Positions 35,128 through 46,970 of a DNA stretch of 64,000 nucleotides are shown here, one piece after another. Position 1 is the first letter of the stretch. The number at the start of each line of letters is the position of its first letter. The position numbers and the translations under genes are program-made. Below the pieces are notes generated by a model. The model did not search any database, had not been told where the DNA came from, and worked only from the letters and a program-made list of their open reading frames with translations. Source of the stretch: Ophioderma brevispina (lineage: Eukaryota > Echinodermata > Ophiuroidea > Amphilepidida > Ophiodermatidae); the NCBI GenBank assembly GCA_023653785.1, contig JAMKCH010002956.1:1-64000 (forward strand). The letters are read 5' to 3'.

Positions 35128-37200
35128 GCGTGTTGCCATTGATATTGTTGGAACAATGTTCCGTGTAAATGATAGGGGTAATCGCTACATTCTAACCATT
35201 GAGATTATACCACCAGCTTCCCAGAGGCTGTTCCTGTGCACAGCATTGAGTCGAACGTGTAGCTGAGCCTAGTGAATGTGTTCACCGGAGTTGGGTTCAC
35301 CATAGAAGTATTGACCGACCAAGGCACTCAGTTCACTTCGCTTTATGCAGAAAAGTTAGTACTTTTACTTCTATTTAGCAAAATGACGACAACCCTTACC
35401 ACCCAGCATGAACGGGATCTTAAAAAGTGAACGGCACTCTGAAGCAGATGCTGAGAAGGATGTGTGATGAGAAGCTCGAGATGGGACAGATCTGTTAACC
35501 CCTGTGTTGTTTGCTACAGGGAAGCTCCTCAAGAGAGCACAGGGTTTTCTCCCTTTGAGCTTCTGTATGGACGACACCGTAAGGGGTCCGTAAACTATTT
35601 AAAGGAGTTGGGACGGGTGGACATAGATGCAACCAGAGACAAAGACAACTTATCAATAGTTTTGGATTACAGGAGACTCAAAAGCCTAGCTGAGTTAAGC
35701 TCAACAGGATTGAAAGAAAATCGCAAGTCAGGTAAAGTCCTAGTATATCAAGCGTATAGGCCAAGAAAGTTCTCTGTGGGTGACGAGTTTTAGTGTTGAC
35801 TTCCTATGGACAACAATAAACTGCACCATAGCTGGAAAGGTCCTTTCCCAATTTTAAAGCCAAGGTAGGAGCATGGATTACAAAATTGATTTGGTTCATA
35901 GGACCAAAAACTTTTCATTGCTAACCTGTTGAAAAAACTATTTCCGTCGACAGGACACGGCCGCTGTGCTGAAGCTGAGGTACCGGAGGACTGCTTGAGT
36001 TGCCGTACTGCGGTGATTGGAGAGGAACCAGAGATGGGAAAAACATAGAGTGGGTAATGGTAAAGTAATGACTAATGGCATTTGTTACAGATACCAAGCT
36101 TCACTCCCACAGAAAAATCTAGCAAATGTACACGTAAGCAGTCAGAAGTAGCCCAAGCAGCGTTACCAGTCAAGAGTACTTGCTACTACAAAACTACCTA
36201 CAGATTAAGCCTGGGAGAACTAAATGGGATACCATGAGATTAAGCTTACTGATAACACCCCAACAGTAGTTAGACCATACCCTATCCCATTGCCACTGCG
36301 TGAGTAGTAGGAAAGAGTACGATATGGTGGACTTAGGCGTAGATTTGAAAACCCCAAATTTTCCCCAGAAAGCCAATATGCTCACCCTTTGTAGTTCTCC
36401 ATAAAGGTGATGGAACATATAGAACCTGATGTGACAATGCGTAAATTGAACAAAGTCACGATTTTGAATGCAGAGCCAATTCCTCTAAAGATGGACATTT
36501 TCGCCAAATTATGCCAAGGACATTATTTTTCAAGTTAGACTTGAGTAAGGGCTATGGCAAGGTCCCACTTTATGGTCAGCAAACCCTTACTGCATTCATT
36601 CCTCATGATAGGGCTTACCAATTTTGTACATGCCTTGGTTTAGTTAATGCACAGCAACATTTTCTAGAATTACGAGACAACTTCTGTGTGGTTTAGAAAG
36701 TGTAGAAAACTACATAGATGATATTTTGATCTTACCAGTACATGGGATGAGCATGTAGCAAAGTTAAGAGAACTTTTGCACAGATTGAAAGAGGCCAATT
36801 TGACCGCAAAAGCCGGCAAAGTGCTTTATGGCTATGAGCAGGTGGATTTGCTTGGGCATACGGTAGGTATGGTTTGTTCAGCCTATGGCAGACCAAAATC
36901 GGAGTCTATCAGAAGCGCCCAAAACCTCTGACAAGATCAATTAAGTCGTTTTTCGGACGGCGAACTACTATAGGCAATTTATTCCGAACTGCCATTGCCG
37001 CACCCCCACTTGACAAGGACCAAGAAAGGTGAGCTATAGGATAATCTGGGGTGAAAGTCGAGAGTTAGCCTTTAAGGGACTTTGAAAAGCAAACTAGGAA
37101 CTCACTATACACGGAATCCGAATTTCTATATCTTTTTTGGGAAAGCATCGAAAGGACACCCTCTTACGTCGCCGCCATTACTGGGGGGCATTCCGGCCAC
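35128..37200 (+). mobile_element. Gmr1-like Ty3/gypsy element fragment: integrase before reverse transcriptase
   Basis: Broken pol domains in one orientation. Integrase: VAIDIVG with the first catalytic Asp (35140), NDRGNRYILT, ILTDQGTQFTS with the second Asp (about 35310), NGTLKQMLRRMCDEK in shifted frames, and REAPQESTGFSPFELLYGR (35517). A WKGPF string follows (35838), the GPY/F-type C-terminal module. After about 270 bp come KPGRTKWDTM, KLNKVTILNAEPIP (36444), KLDLSKGY (36531), LTAFIPHDRAYQF, YIDDILI with the catalytic DD (36711) and GYEQVDLLGHTVG (36829), then thumb and possible RNase H remnants. Most Ty3/gypsy elements have RT before integrase; the reverse order marks the Gmr1-like group. 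No gag, protease or LTRs were identified, and many stops and shifts make it inactive. Confidence 0.75.
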
Positions 37201-38400
37201 CAAACACACACATGAAACAGTACACACACGCCGCATATGCTTAACGAACGAAAAATAAGCCCTCATCATGTAATAAGAATTTACAACCTACGTTTTGCAA
37301 TTGATTACATATTTCACCGTTTATTTCATTGATTTATGGAACGGATGATGTCAGGGGATGGCCCCTAAACTGGAATTCCAGGCAAGTGTCTACTGTTGTT
37401 GTTAAAAATTGAAGGTTATCTCGCCCCCTTTGCGTGACTGAGAAATGAACGCTTATGGTTAGAATACGTGTTAAAAATTGGTAATAAACAGCCGCGTGAG
37501 AAAAATAATTTTTCGTAAAATTCCAAAATCCAGACAAAAAATAAAGTAACATAGAATGTTGTATATTCCGTGTACGTGAAACTTGAATAGTTCCCAAAGA
37601 CCGATCGTATTGCTGAAAAACGTGACCATTGCTTCCGATGCGGGTTGTTGGTGTTTTAGAAAGGACACTTCCGTCCCCATGTGATCGAGTTCGGAGATAT
37701 GAACAAAATTAGTTCGTTTGTGCATGGATTGTGCTACGCCTGGACTATCAGTACACGAGAAAATGTGAACCCCCCACCATGGTGAGTTACAAGTGGTATT
37801 GAGACTGAAATGGATACGAAGATTGTTTCACGTGTGTCAGTAGCGAGTGAATTCGCACGCAGTTCGTTTCCATTTTTGTAACGTTTTATCGCTACTTGTG
37901 CAGCCAAGAAATTTACATGGTTTCCTGAGGCCCCCATATGTATACAAAATGATACAGTGAAATAGTGGTGGTTTTTGCCGTCAGAAACTGATCAAAATTA
38001 TCGCTTCTTTGTGAGAAAACGTACAACGTAAACGCGGTGTATAAAGAGAAAAGGCAAAAGATGCCCCCCAGTCATGGCGGATGGGTTAGTGCGCCGCCCA
38101 CGGCTAGGGGATAATAGTCGCCGTCGGATTAGTGTATTTTCCACGTCAAATGATCTTGTTCCCGTCAGATTGATCTCAGAACGTGCATCTGATGAGCAAT
38201 GGTGCAGTTCTTTTCAGGAATTTCAGGAAGAAAGTTTTCATATTGCCTACATCAGCATAAAACGAATGGTGACCAGAGAAATTCTCGGTATGGAAGCGTG
38301 ATGCCCGCCATGTTTGTGGCAGTCCGAATTTGAGGCATACCTATATGGGCGTGAGTGTCCTCATAGAAAATGACCACAAACCTTATTGTGATGTGTAGAG
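37200..38400. other. No gene recognised
   Basis: Mixed-composition sequence with several short frames on each strand (for example 37471-37725 minus and 38074-38301 plus), none with a known domain or a partner exon. Confidence 0.45.
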
Positions 38401-38408
38401 GCCATGCC

Positions 38409-38720
38409 GATCAACCTTGAAAAAATTCTAATAAAAAGGATTTTTGTTATTCTTGTAGGGCTATATGTGGAATTTTATGAAAAAATTTGTCCGGCTTCGC
38501 GCAGCTGCGGTGGTCAATACTCAAGGTCAAAGGTCAATGACTTTATAAGGCCTAGTCAGGGACCAGTAACTCATCAACCATTTTGTCTAAAAGCATAAAT
38601 GAGGGTCTATACCAGGTTTGGGGTCAACAAACACAATTAGCATATAGAAAAACGATACAAAGCACCCTTGCCTTGATTTTCAAAATAGATGCCACTTATC
38701 TGCTGCAAGTGTACTTCAAA
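38409..38720 (-). repeat. Inverted flank of the DIRS-like element, left
   Basis: On the minus strand this matches the repeats at 41700-42010 and 42330-42680. Plus-strand landmarks CAACCTTGAAAAAATTCTAATAAAA, AATTTGTCCGG, CAAGGTCAAAGGTCA and AACCATTTTGTCTAAAAGC appear complemented in the right-hand copies (for example TTAGAATTTGTTAAGGTT, CCGGACAAATTTTTCA, GCTTCTAGGC). Confidence 0.65.
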
Positions 38721-39367
38721 CTTTGTCCCTAGGTGTTGGTTAAGACTCCTTAGATTTGTAGTTACAAAGCCTCTGACCCTTTTGTTTTTGATACAGTGGA
38801 TTGTATAAGTCTCCTCTTTCCATTGCGATCAAAAGCATTCCAAAAGTCCTCCAATTGACTTCATAGTAATGTTTTAATGAAGTAATAATCATGCGAAACT
38901 TGATTTCTCCGATGGGTGCTAAAAATACAGGAATGTGTGATTTGTTAAGTTTTTTGGGGGGATGATTATGAAGGAAAATCAAGTTTTGTCACATACCCAG
39001 GAGGTATTAAGTGGATAAAGCAATATATTTTGGATAGAAGTGAAAAAGAAAAAAGATTATAAGGTGGCGACATCACCTTCCTCCAAAACTGATTCTTGTC
39101 TACCACTACCAAAGGTAAGGTGGCGTGACAGATATTTGCCGCTACAATGAAAGCAAATGATGTCAAGATTAGATGCAGCCATTTAGGGTTCAAATTTATG
39201 TGTTTTAACTGGGCGGATGAAAACCTTGTTGGCAGTGGTAAACACCCCACCTTCGTCCCCAGAAGATGAATGTTACATCAGACCTTAAGGGTGGACTTGG
39301 CATCATATGAGGCAAGGGAGTCCCATTCGGACCTACCTGTGACCTAACACAACACGATGACAATGGA

Positions 39368-40870
39368 TGGTTTGAAAACACCCTCACGGACGGATGCATT
39401 TAAGTTGGGGGGGGGGGGGGGGTCAGCTCCTATCTCTTCGTGGGCAGGCCGCCGACCAAGCCTCCGGGCTGTCACCACCTAAACATCTCGAGTTGTTCGC
39501 CGTATTTCTGGCATTGCCGGCACTGGCCTCCCAGTGGTAGGGTGAGGAATTGTCCGCTGTGACAATATGAGGTGGTGACATAAAACAAAGGGAAGGAGTT
39601 TAATCCGTCCCAGCCATGCAGGTTGATTCTTCGGCTATTCGGGTGTGCGAGATTGGGACAACGGGCTGATCGCCTCACGTTGTTTCGGGTGGGACAATGG
39701 TTTTGCGGAAGTCTCCCATGAGGGTCATAATCCAGACACAGCCAAAAGTTAGAGGGCCGTCGGTGGAGTGTCAGCTCTACTGGCAGTTCGACGCACAATC
39801 TTCTAGATAGTGGACGTCCACACGTGGGATCTGTCGCCTAAGTATGAATCGAGATTGTGGCATATTAGGGGCCTACTCTGGGAACCCGGATCCACGGGCA
39901 GTCAAACGGGACGCCATTAGGCCAGCGGAACGGTCGGAGTGTAGCCATTATGCTTATCATAGCTTGTCCAGGTTGCCATGTTCCCTAAAGTTCCAGAGTG
40001 GCTCTGTCTCGCGCTGCACCTGTCCTGCTGGTAGCCCATTATGGCCCACGGCAGCTTGGTTTCCCCAGGCGCTAGATCGGCTTGTAAGGGAAACAGATCA
40101 ATCTTCCAAAGGGAGGGGGCCTGGTAAAGAGGTCCTCCAGCCGAAGGGTTCATCCCAGAGTGCTCCACTCATGCTCCGAACCTGATGGTGCATTCGGTAG
40201 ACTGTACACTAGGTGGACTTTCTGAACAGGCTGCCAGGCTCATTTTAGGCAAAGGTCACTAGAGCATCATAGAATTACCATATATGGTGTGCCGATAGAG
40301 AGTTCGATCCATTCAATTTTTGGACCGTAGACCAAGTTGGCAATTCATCAAGGAAGTCTTTCAGGAGTGGGATTAACTTAGGGTCCTGACTGTCCGAGGT
40401 TTTTTTTTTATCCGAACAGCCAAAGGCCAGACCCGTAAAGGTTTCGGTGATGGCATGACGGTTAAGTGCCCTCTTGTCCATCTGGTGAAGGGTATGTTTA
40501 CGGATCGTCCACGGTTGTAGCCTTTGGTCCGGAGTGGGATTTGCCATTGGTCTTGCAATTCTTGGTGTCGAAACAGTTTAAACCCAAACGAAAGCTTAGT
40601 CTTCTGAAACTTCCTAGTGGGTGTGGCTTGTGGCGTGGCCATAGGGGGGTTCGGATATACAGGCCTTGTCTACGGGCGTGGCCCACCACCGCTTTGAGCG
40701 CTAGGAGGACTATTCTTCCACATGCAGGCTTTTGGCCAAGAATCAGACTCCTTCTTTTACCCCGAAACCGGTGGTTTATGCAGGTCTCACCATAGTTGCA
40801 GACCGGGGTTGCAGATAGCTCAGAGAAGCCTGCAGCAAGGGGCACATTGAGCCGGCTGGATTTCCTCAGT
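39368..40870 (+). mobile_element. DIRS-like tyrosine-recombinase retroelement, RNase H and recombinase parts
   Basis: Plus-strand pieces in several frames follow the DIRS/Ngaro order. Near 39470-39760: HLELFAVFLAL, then REGVxSVPAMQ, CEIGTTG and SPHVVSGGTMVL, the RNase H region around the D-N and HVSGxxN-A-D motifs. Near 39945-40190: YAYHSLSRLP, LKFQSGS, PTAAWFPQALDRLV, then FLNRLPGS and KVTRAS, the linker. Near 40530-40610: EWDLPLVLQFLVSKQFKP and LSLLKL, the start of the tyrosine-recombinase core. The catalytic R-H-R-Y residues cannot be placed because of frame changes. A poly-G run (39407-39422) sits at the 5' side. The open frames on the minus strand across this region are shadows. Upstream RT was not found. 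Confidence 0.75.
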
Positions 40871-41340
40871 CATCTGAATGCACACAAAAACACCAAGATT
40901 GGTTGACTGGCTTCTTGGTTGGGCCATATGAGTTCGAGCTCAACGGATTTCCCCTGGCTTCATCCCAGACATTTTGGACAATGTGTTTTTTCGGTTGGAG
41001 TTGTACTTCCACCTCCCAACAAGTCTATTGATGCTTGTGTTAGTCAAGCAGAGAGGGGTGTCGGCCGTCCAAATCCTTCTTGGCTTAGTAGCATCTGAAC
41101 CAGGAGCAATTAGGCGACTATGGGTGGGGCGTTGACAGGGGTTGCGTTGTCGTGGCCTACCTCTGCACCTGCCTTCGCCACCGAGTAGCCATGCCAGTGG
41201 TATTGTGTGTTAAAAGTAAGGTTGTGGAAGGATGCTAGCACTAGTACCGGTCTGTTCGCATCTCTCAGGAGGAGTGAGGGGCCAGTACACTTGAGTGTGG
41301 TACCTACCTTCCACGACCTATGGCGCTCAACGACCAATTT
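40870..41340 (+). other. Probable 3' remainder of the DIRS-like element
   Basis: GC-richer than its surroundings and lying between the recombinase part and the right flanking repeat. Frames contain no motif I can place with confidence. It may encode the recombinase C-terminus in shifted frames. Confidence 0.35.
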
Positions 41341-41356
41341 TTATTCCTCTCCTACA

Positions 41357-42010
41357 AGGAGGTAGTTGGAAGGTTTTGTCTGTAGTTTGTTTTTTTTGGG
41401 AAGAAACATTTTTGCTGAAGGGCGAATTCACAGCGCCGCTTGATGTGGTCAGTGATTATTTGTGAGTGCAATGTCCAGACTATTTCGGAGTTGGCTCATT
41501 TAGCAGTGGTAATGGGGATTTTTAATGTACCCAAATGCAATATGCAAAAAATGGTGATCACTATACCACACTATTAAATCACCCAGGACTCATCAGTTCG
41601 AGGATCTGTCCAAGAACAATATCTCTGAGTGACAGATAATATTTGTAGCTGTTTTCGTTATTATCTCTTAAGGTCAAATATTGTTGTTTAATATTGTACA
41701 GAACTGACGAATTGGCTAATTTACGTTGCGAAAAACGTGTAAAATTCGGATATTAAAAGTGCTTTCTATTGCGAAAAGCAATGATAACTGCATTTGTAAG
41801 CCTAAAAATGTTGTTTTGATGACACCAACCTTTTTGCTTCTAGGCAATTGGCTGAGCCAGTTATGATCCATCACATGTGCCTTGACCTTGAATATCTGAT
41901 CAACAGGAAACTAGAAGGCCGGACAAATTTTTCAATAATTATCATATAAGGTACCAAAATATACAAAAAAAGGCCTTTTATTAGAATTTGTTAAGGTTAT
42001 AGACATGTGT
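41357..42010 (+). repeat. Right flank repeat A of the DIRS-like element
   Basis: Direct copy of 42065-42710 and, for its last 300 bp, inverted relative to 38409-38720. Shared strings with copy B include TTGGAAGGTTTTG, AGTGGTAATG, AAAAGTGCTT, GCTTCTAGGC, AACTAGAAGGC and TTAGAATTT. Confidence 0.7.
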
Positions 42011-42064
42011 CACATTAAGCCTACAAATTACGGTCACTCCCTCAATTTGGTATTCTCCACACCC

Positions 42065-42710
42065 AGAAGGTTGTTGGAAGGTTTTGCTTTTATTTTTGGT
42101 GAGAAAACATTTGGTGGAGCAAGGGACGAATCACTGTGCCCTGTGATGCAGTTTCAGATTTGGCTTATTCACAACAGTGGTAATGAGGTTCTGATGTGGT
42201 CCAAAAATATTTGGTCCAAGGAATGGTTAAATTAGATATCATTGATATCCATGATTTTACAATAGTATTTGGCTGTTTTTAATTATAGATTATGGTCAAT
42301 GTTTTGGTTTATGGATACTTGTACCAGAAGACGAATTTGACTAATTTTAGTTGAGAAAAATGTGGAAAATTTTGGATTAAAAGTGCTTCCATGATGAAAG
42401 CTGATGACTTCATTGTAAGCCTCACGACTGTTTTTATTGGTTTATTGACCCCCAAAAACATGGGTATAGACACCATCTTTTGGCTTCTAGGCCGACCGAT
42501 TTGGATGAGTAGTTTTAACCCATCATAGGCCGTATAAAGGTCCTTGACCTTTGACCTTGAAATTGACAACGCAGCAACTAGAAGGCGAGACACATATTTT
42601 TGGTAATTAATTCATATATAGGCCTATCAGAATATACAAGAGTCCTTTAATTAGAATTTTTCAAGGTTGTATAGGACATGTGTATATTACGCATCTATAA
42701 TGAAAAAGTT
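42065..42710 (+). repeat. Right flank repeat B, tandem copy of A
   Basis: Second tandem copy about 700 bp after A; same landmarks in the same order. The plus-strand frame at 42005-42235 and the minus-strand frame at 42309-42593 lie in the repeat and are not conserved in copy A. Confidence 0.7.
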
Positions 42711-42719
42711 CTAGAGGTA

Positions 42720-44500
42720 CAAAACGGACGGGTAATGCGCTGGGCTTGGCACTCAGCGTACAGATATACTATTCATGCAATAAAGTTCAGTGACTGTGTA
42801 GGAGCAGATACATTGAGCGATTTCTGATGAAGTAGGCCAGTTAGGTGGTTCAGGTGTTGCAAGTTAAGACATTATTTGTTTCTACACAGGTATACTGGAA
42901 GTATACTCAGAACTTGAAAATTGGAGAAAATACGGTTGTGGAATGCGTATTTCTCATTTGTAAAATAATATCGACATATAGTCGGACATATGGATATATT
43001 ATAGTTGTGGAAAATGTACTTGAAAGTAGCATTTTTTTAGAGGGGGCGTTAAATGTCAGGAAAAGTATAATATATTTAATTTCCTCCCTCGTAGTACAAA
43101 TCTTTCTAGCGTCTGTGTCACAAGTTTGAATAGTGTTTATATGGTGTGTGAGACCAACTGAAAGTATATGTATGCATGAACGAGTATGCTTTTGTGAGAT
43201 GTCAGTGGAATACGTGAGTTGGTCATAGTATTGAGGATGAGTCATCTGTGATGGACATGGAGTGATGATGATCTCCAAAATTCTGTTTTAAATTGACCTA
43301 TGTAGGTTCCGCAATGGAACATTAGGGAGAAGTATACAGTCAGCTTTACCCAATTTATTGCTAAAAATTCGGCTACAGGTAGCTTTAAATGCAGTGCCAA
43401 GGCATTTCAGGCCAGCAGTTTTTTGTGCGCAATTTGCGTAATGTTAGTGGCTGCAAACGCTGATGACAGTGGCATATTTGGGCGTGGTAAGGCTGTACTG
43501 GTGCGGTTTTTGTGCACCGCCAAAATTCTCCAAAGCTAGTCAACTTGCAGATGAAAACCCATAAAGGTGTAATTTCTGGGCTGATGACAACCGTCAACGA
43601 GGTCACGTATATACCGTTAGGTCAACCATGTTACGTCTGATCTGAATTCAAGAAGATGTTTACAACCGTCGTGTGTCTACTGCGTGTACACTTATAGTCA
43701 CCAATTTGGAAGACGACTGTCTGCTGAAGATAACTAAAGGTTTGAAATCCTACAAGCGTGAAATATGAACTGATAGACTGATTTTAAATATTCGCGAGCG
43801 TCTTGTGATTAAAGGCCTATTTAGTCGCGTCGCGATACAAGATTGTCTAGAATATTATGTAACACTTGAACAATATGTTGAGTGTTTGTGAAATATTGGT
43901 CCTACAATAGACCTATAATGTGACAATAAGCACAACTTGATAGAACTACTGACACTAATTATTTTGTTTAGGATTTTGGCTTTGTACTAGTACAACGTTG
44001 TGTCATTGTCAACATTAATACTTAGGACCACTCAACTTGTTAACAAATATTGGGAAATAATTCTGTAGTTCACTTAAATTGAGAATTCTCATGGTCAACA
44101 TGTACGTGGACCAACACGTTAACAGCATTTTTGCTGAATGACATTTGAATGAAGATGTATATGTAACTATGAGGACAGTTTGGTTAAATCTGCTGACAGT
44201 AATTTATTTTTCCACTAGGTCCTGGATGTTGCAGCAGTATAATACTGTCTCATTGTTACATATCCACTTCATTCAACTGTACATGCCAAGTCACATCCAC
44301 AAACTCAAACTCTGAAGTGCTCAATGAATTCATGCAATATTGTATTTATTATCTGCAGTCCAACTGCCCACCTCTAATAATGTCTATATGCATTGATAAA
44401 TTGGTATGGAAATTAAACAGTGTCTAAATCATGAAATCAAAACCAGCTGTCTTATGCATTTGTCATTGTGAACTCCAGCTTCATGTTAGGCTTTTCTTTT
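42720..44500. other. No gene recognised
   Basis: AT-rich. Overlapping plus and minus frames at about 42845-43280 show no known domain. Nothing else stands out. Confidence 0.45.
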
Positions 44501-44524
44501 GAATGTGACACTCCTGTACAGAGT

Positions 44525-45890
44525 ATATACTGATCAGTCATGGGCAAGTAACTACTCTAACTTTTTGCATGTTTTCATCTCATTCCTGCTATTAACATCC
44601 TTTTATGGATATTGATGTATACATACCCCAATATGTATTTTTTATATATTTTTTGTTTATTTCATATTGGTTTATTTCCTTATTTGCATGTTGATGTGTT
44701 TGTAAACATCTTATCTCAATACCTTGTAACCACTGTATGCATGATATTTTTCCCAATATTTCCCAATATACCTGTATAATCTATGTATCGTTATTGTTTA
44801 ATTTTTCAATTGGTGTTTTAACATCTCCTTGTTCGCAAATTGATGTATTTAAATATGCTGATTTATATACATTTCGTCTCACAACAAGGTAGCTACTGTA
44901 TGTAAGCAGTTGATCTGTATTTCGATATATTCCTTTGACCCACCACTTTTAAACTACTGGTTACATCTTTTATGCATGTATGGAGTTGGTATTCATTTGG
45001 TATGCATTATTTTTTATTGTTGATTTCATGGATGGGCTAACGGTTTGTTGTATTTATTGCCCTCTTATAAATTGCTCGACCCCATCCTGCTAACTAGATC
45101 ATCATCCATTCATGTGTATTGATGCCTTATGACTTGTTCATTATTAAATTCATATCCTTTGATTTTTACAGTTGTGCACCCACAGTCGTTAATATGATGT
45201 ATTATTTACTTCATGTCTAGCTATCATAAGTTAAACACTATTGGTACACATTTAATTTTGTAACATGGCCTGTATGCATTATTTAATCCGTATCACATTT
45301 AATATTATACCATGGTACCTACTGTTTGCACATATTTGATCTGTATCCCGATATATGTCTTTATACCCACCACTTAATACTACTGTTTACATCTTTTATG
45401 CATGTATGGATATGTTCTTCATTTGGTATTCATTTTTTTATTATTAATTTCATGGATGGGCTAACCGTTCATTGTATTATCCTCTTACAAATTGCTCGAC
45501 CCCGGCCCATCCTGCTAGTAGGTCATCTTCCATCGAAGCATATTGAAGTATTTCTACCCTTTGTCTTGCTTATTATTAAATTTATGTCCTCTGTTTTTTT
45601 TTTCAGATGTGTATCCATAGCTATAATATAGTGTACCCTTGACAAAATTAAAATATGCTATTTTGTAATATACCTACCATACCCGTTGTTTTTTACCTAA
45701 CTATGCTCAGCATTTTTTACAGGCCTACTATGTTTGACTATATTGTTTACATCATATGCGTTCAATGTGTTATTATTTCCCTGATTACTGATCAGTCATG
45801 GGCGTGTAACTACCCTAGTTTTGCATCTTTCTTTTGCGTGTCTTCACTTCGATCGTGCTTGGAGCTCAACACCCTTCTATGCATATTATA
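44525..45890 (+). repeat. T-rich tandem repeat, period about 427 bp
   Basis: CCCACCACTT, TACATCTTTTATGCATGTATGG, CATGGATGGGCTAAC, AAATTGCTCGACCCC and CATCCTGCTA occur in order from 44939 and again from 45366. An outer string, ACTGATCAGTCATGGGC, occurs at about 44531 and 45787, before and after the pair. The 101-codon plus-strand frame at 45326-45631 comes from the repeat. Confidence 0.7.
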
Positions 45891-46046
45891 CAAATATTGA
45901 CTGCTAAGAGGGCCATGGTTGAAACTATAGGCCCAAGGTGATCTCGAAACCATACTATGCCTCGAGGCGTAAGCATAGTATGGTTTCGAGATCACCGAGG
46001 GCCTATAATTTCAACCATGCTCCGAATAAAAAGCAGTCAATATTTG
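45891..46046. repeat. 156-bp near-perfect hairpin
   Basis: Arms of about 70 bp: the left arm begins CAAATATTGACTGCT and ends ACCATACTATGC; the right arm begins GCATAGTATGGTTTCGAG and ends AGCAGTCAATATTTG. The loop is about 11 bases. The arms differ by a few mismatches and small gaps (for example GGCCATGG / CCATGCTCCG). It may be a MITE or a structured RNA precursor. No TA or other target duplication is clear. Confidence 0.85.
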
Positions 46047-46049
46047 TTT

Positions 46050-46960
46050 ATATACCGAATATATAGATTTTTGTCATCCGATTGGTTAAAAGAACATTCT
46101 AAGCCAGGATGCTAACACAGGCCTATATCATGTGTAGGCCATGGCGTGCATGCATGGTTTAACAATTTTGTGTAACTAAGGGTCCAAAACTTGTGAAGAA
46201 TTAGCAATCAACCTTTCTTGTGTTGAGGAAGTGAGACTGCTAATTCAAATATAACAGTAGTTTTTTTTCCAGATCGGTGTGTATGGTGTAGTGAATTAGA
46301 AAGTTGCTTATTTGGACGTTGTTTTGAAAATCATATAACCTTCCAAAGCCATATACTGTATGTATTGTTTTTTTTTTTAATGAAGGTGAAACAAGTCCTT
46401 TTTAGTTACACTGAGTACGGGTATGTAGCCGAGCTGTGGTACGGATAATAATGGCGCTTGATGGTATTTTAAATTTAGGCCTATGTACTTTACATGTAGG
46501 TCTTTACATATATATATTTCATATCAGATGAGAACACTTACAAAATGACAATGCAGTGTTGCCAAAAATCTAAAAATTAAATATTATATTGAGTTTCTGA
46601 AAAAAAGTACAAGAAATGTTTTTGTTTCGTATACTTTCATGGATCGCAGGTTTTTCAAGTTAGAATTATTTTTGGCTTGTATTTTGGACCCTTTTTGTTT
46701 TGTTTTGTTTTGTTTTTTTTGTCGCGATTTACTTTTTTTCTTTGTCAAACTCTGCTTTGTCTGTAATTTTGAAGAACGTTCTGGGTTTGCCGTGCAAGAG
46801 AAAGATTGTGCGTATGTGTGTGTGTTTTTTTTAGTGTTCATTTTTTTTTCATATATTCAGAAAGTGACAGCCTAATTGAATTCTATTTTAGGAAATGTAT
46901 TATAGCGAGTTTATTGTTTTACATGATGGTTTCAAATTAAATATAGGTTTCGAAAATTAT
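46050..46960. other. No gene recognised
   Basis: T-rich sequence leading to the LINE fragment. A plus-strand frame at 46639-46875 is Phe/Cys-rich through T runs and not gene-like. No ORF1 was recognised upstream of the endonuclease. Confidence 0.45.
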
Positions 46961-46970
46961 AGATAGTTCA

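Noticed and set aside
40275..40845. Minus-strand frames of 83-115 codons across the DIRS-like region
   Set aside because: The recombinase and RNase H strings are on the plus strand; these are shadows.
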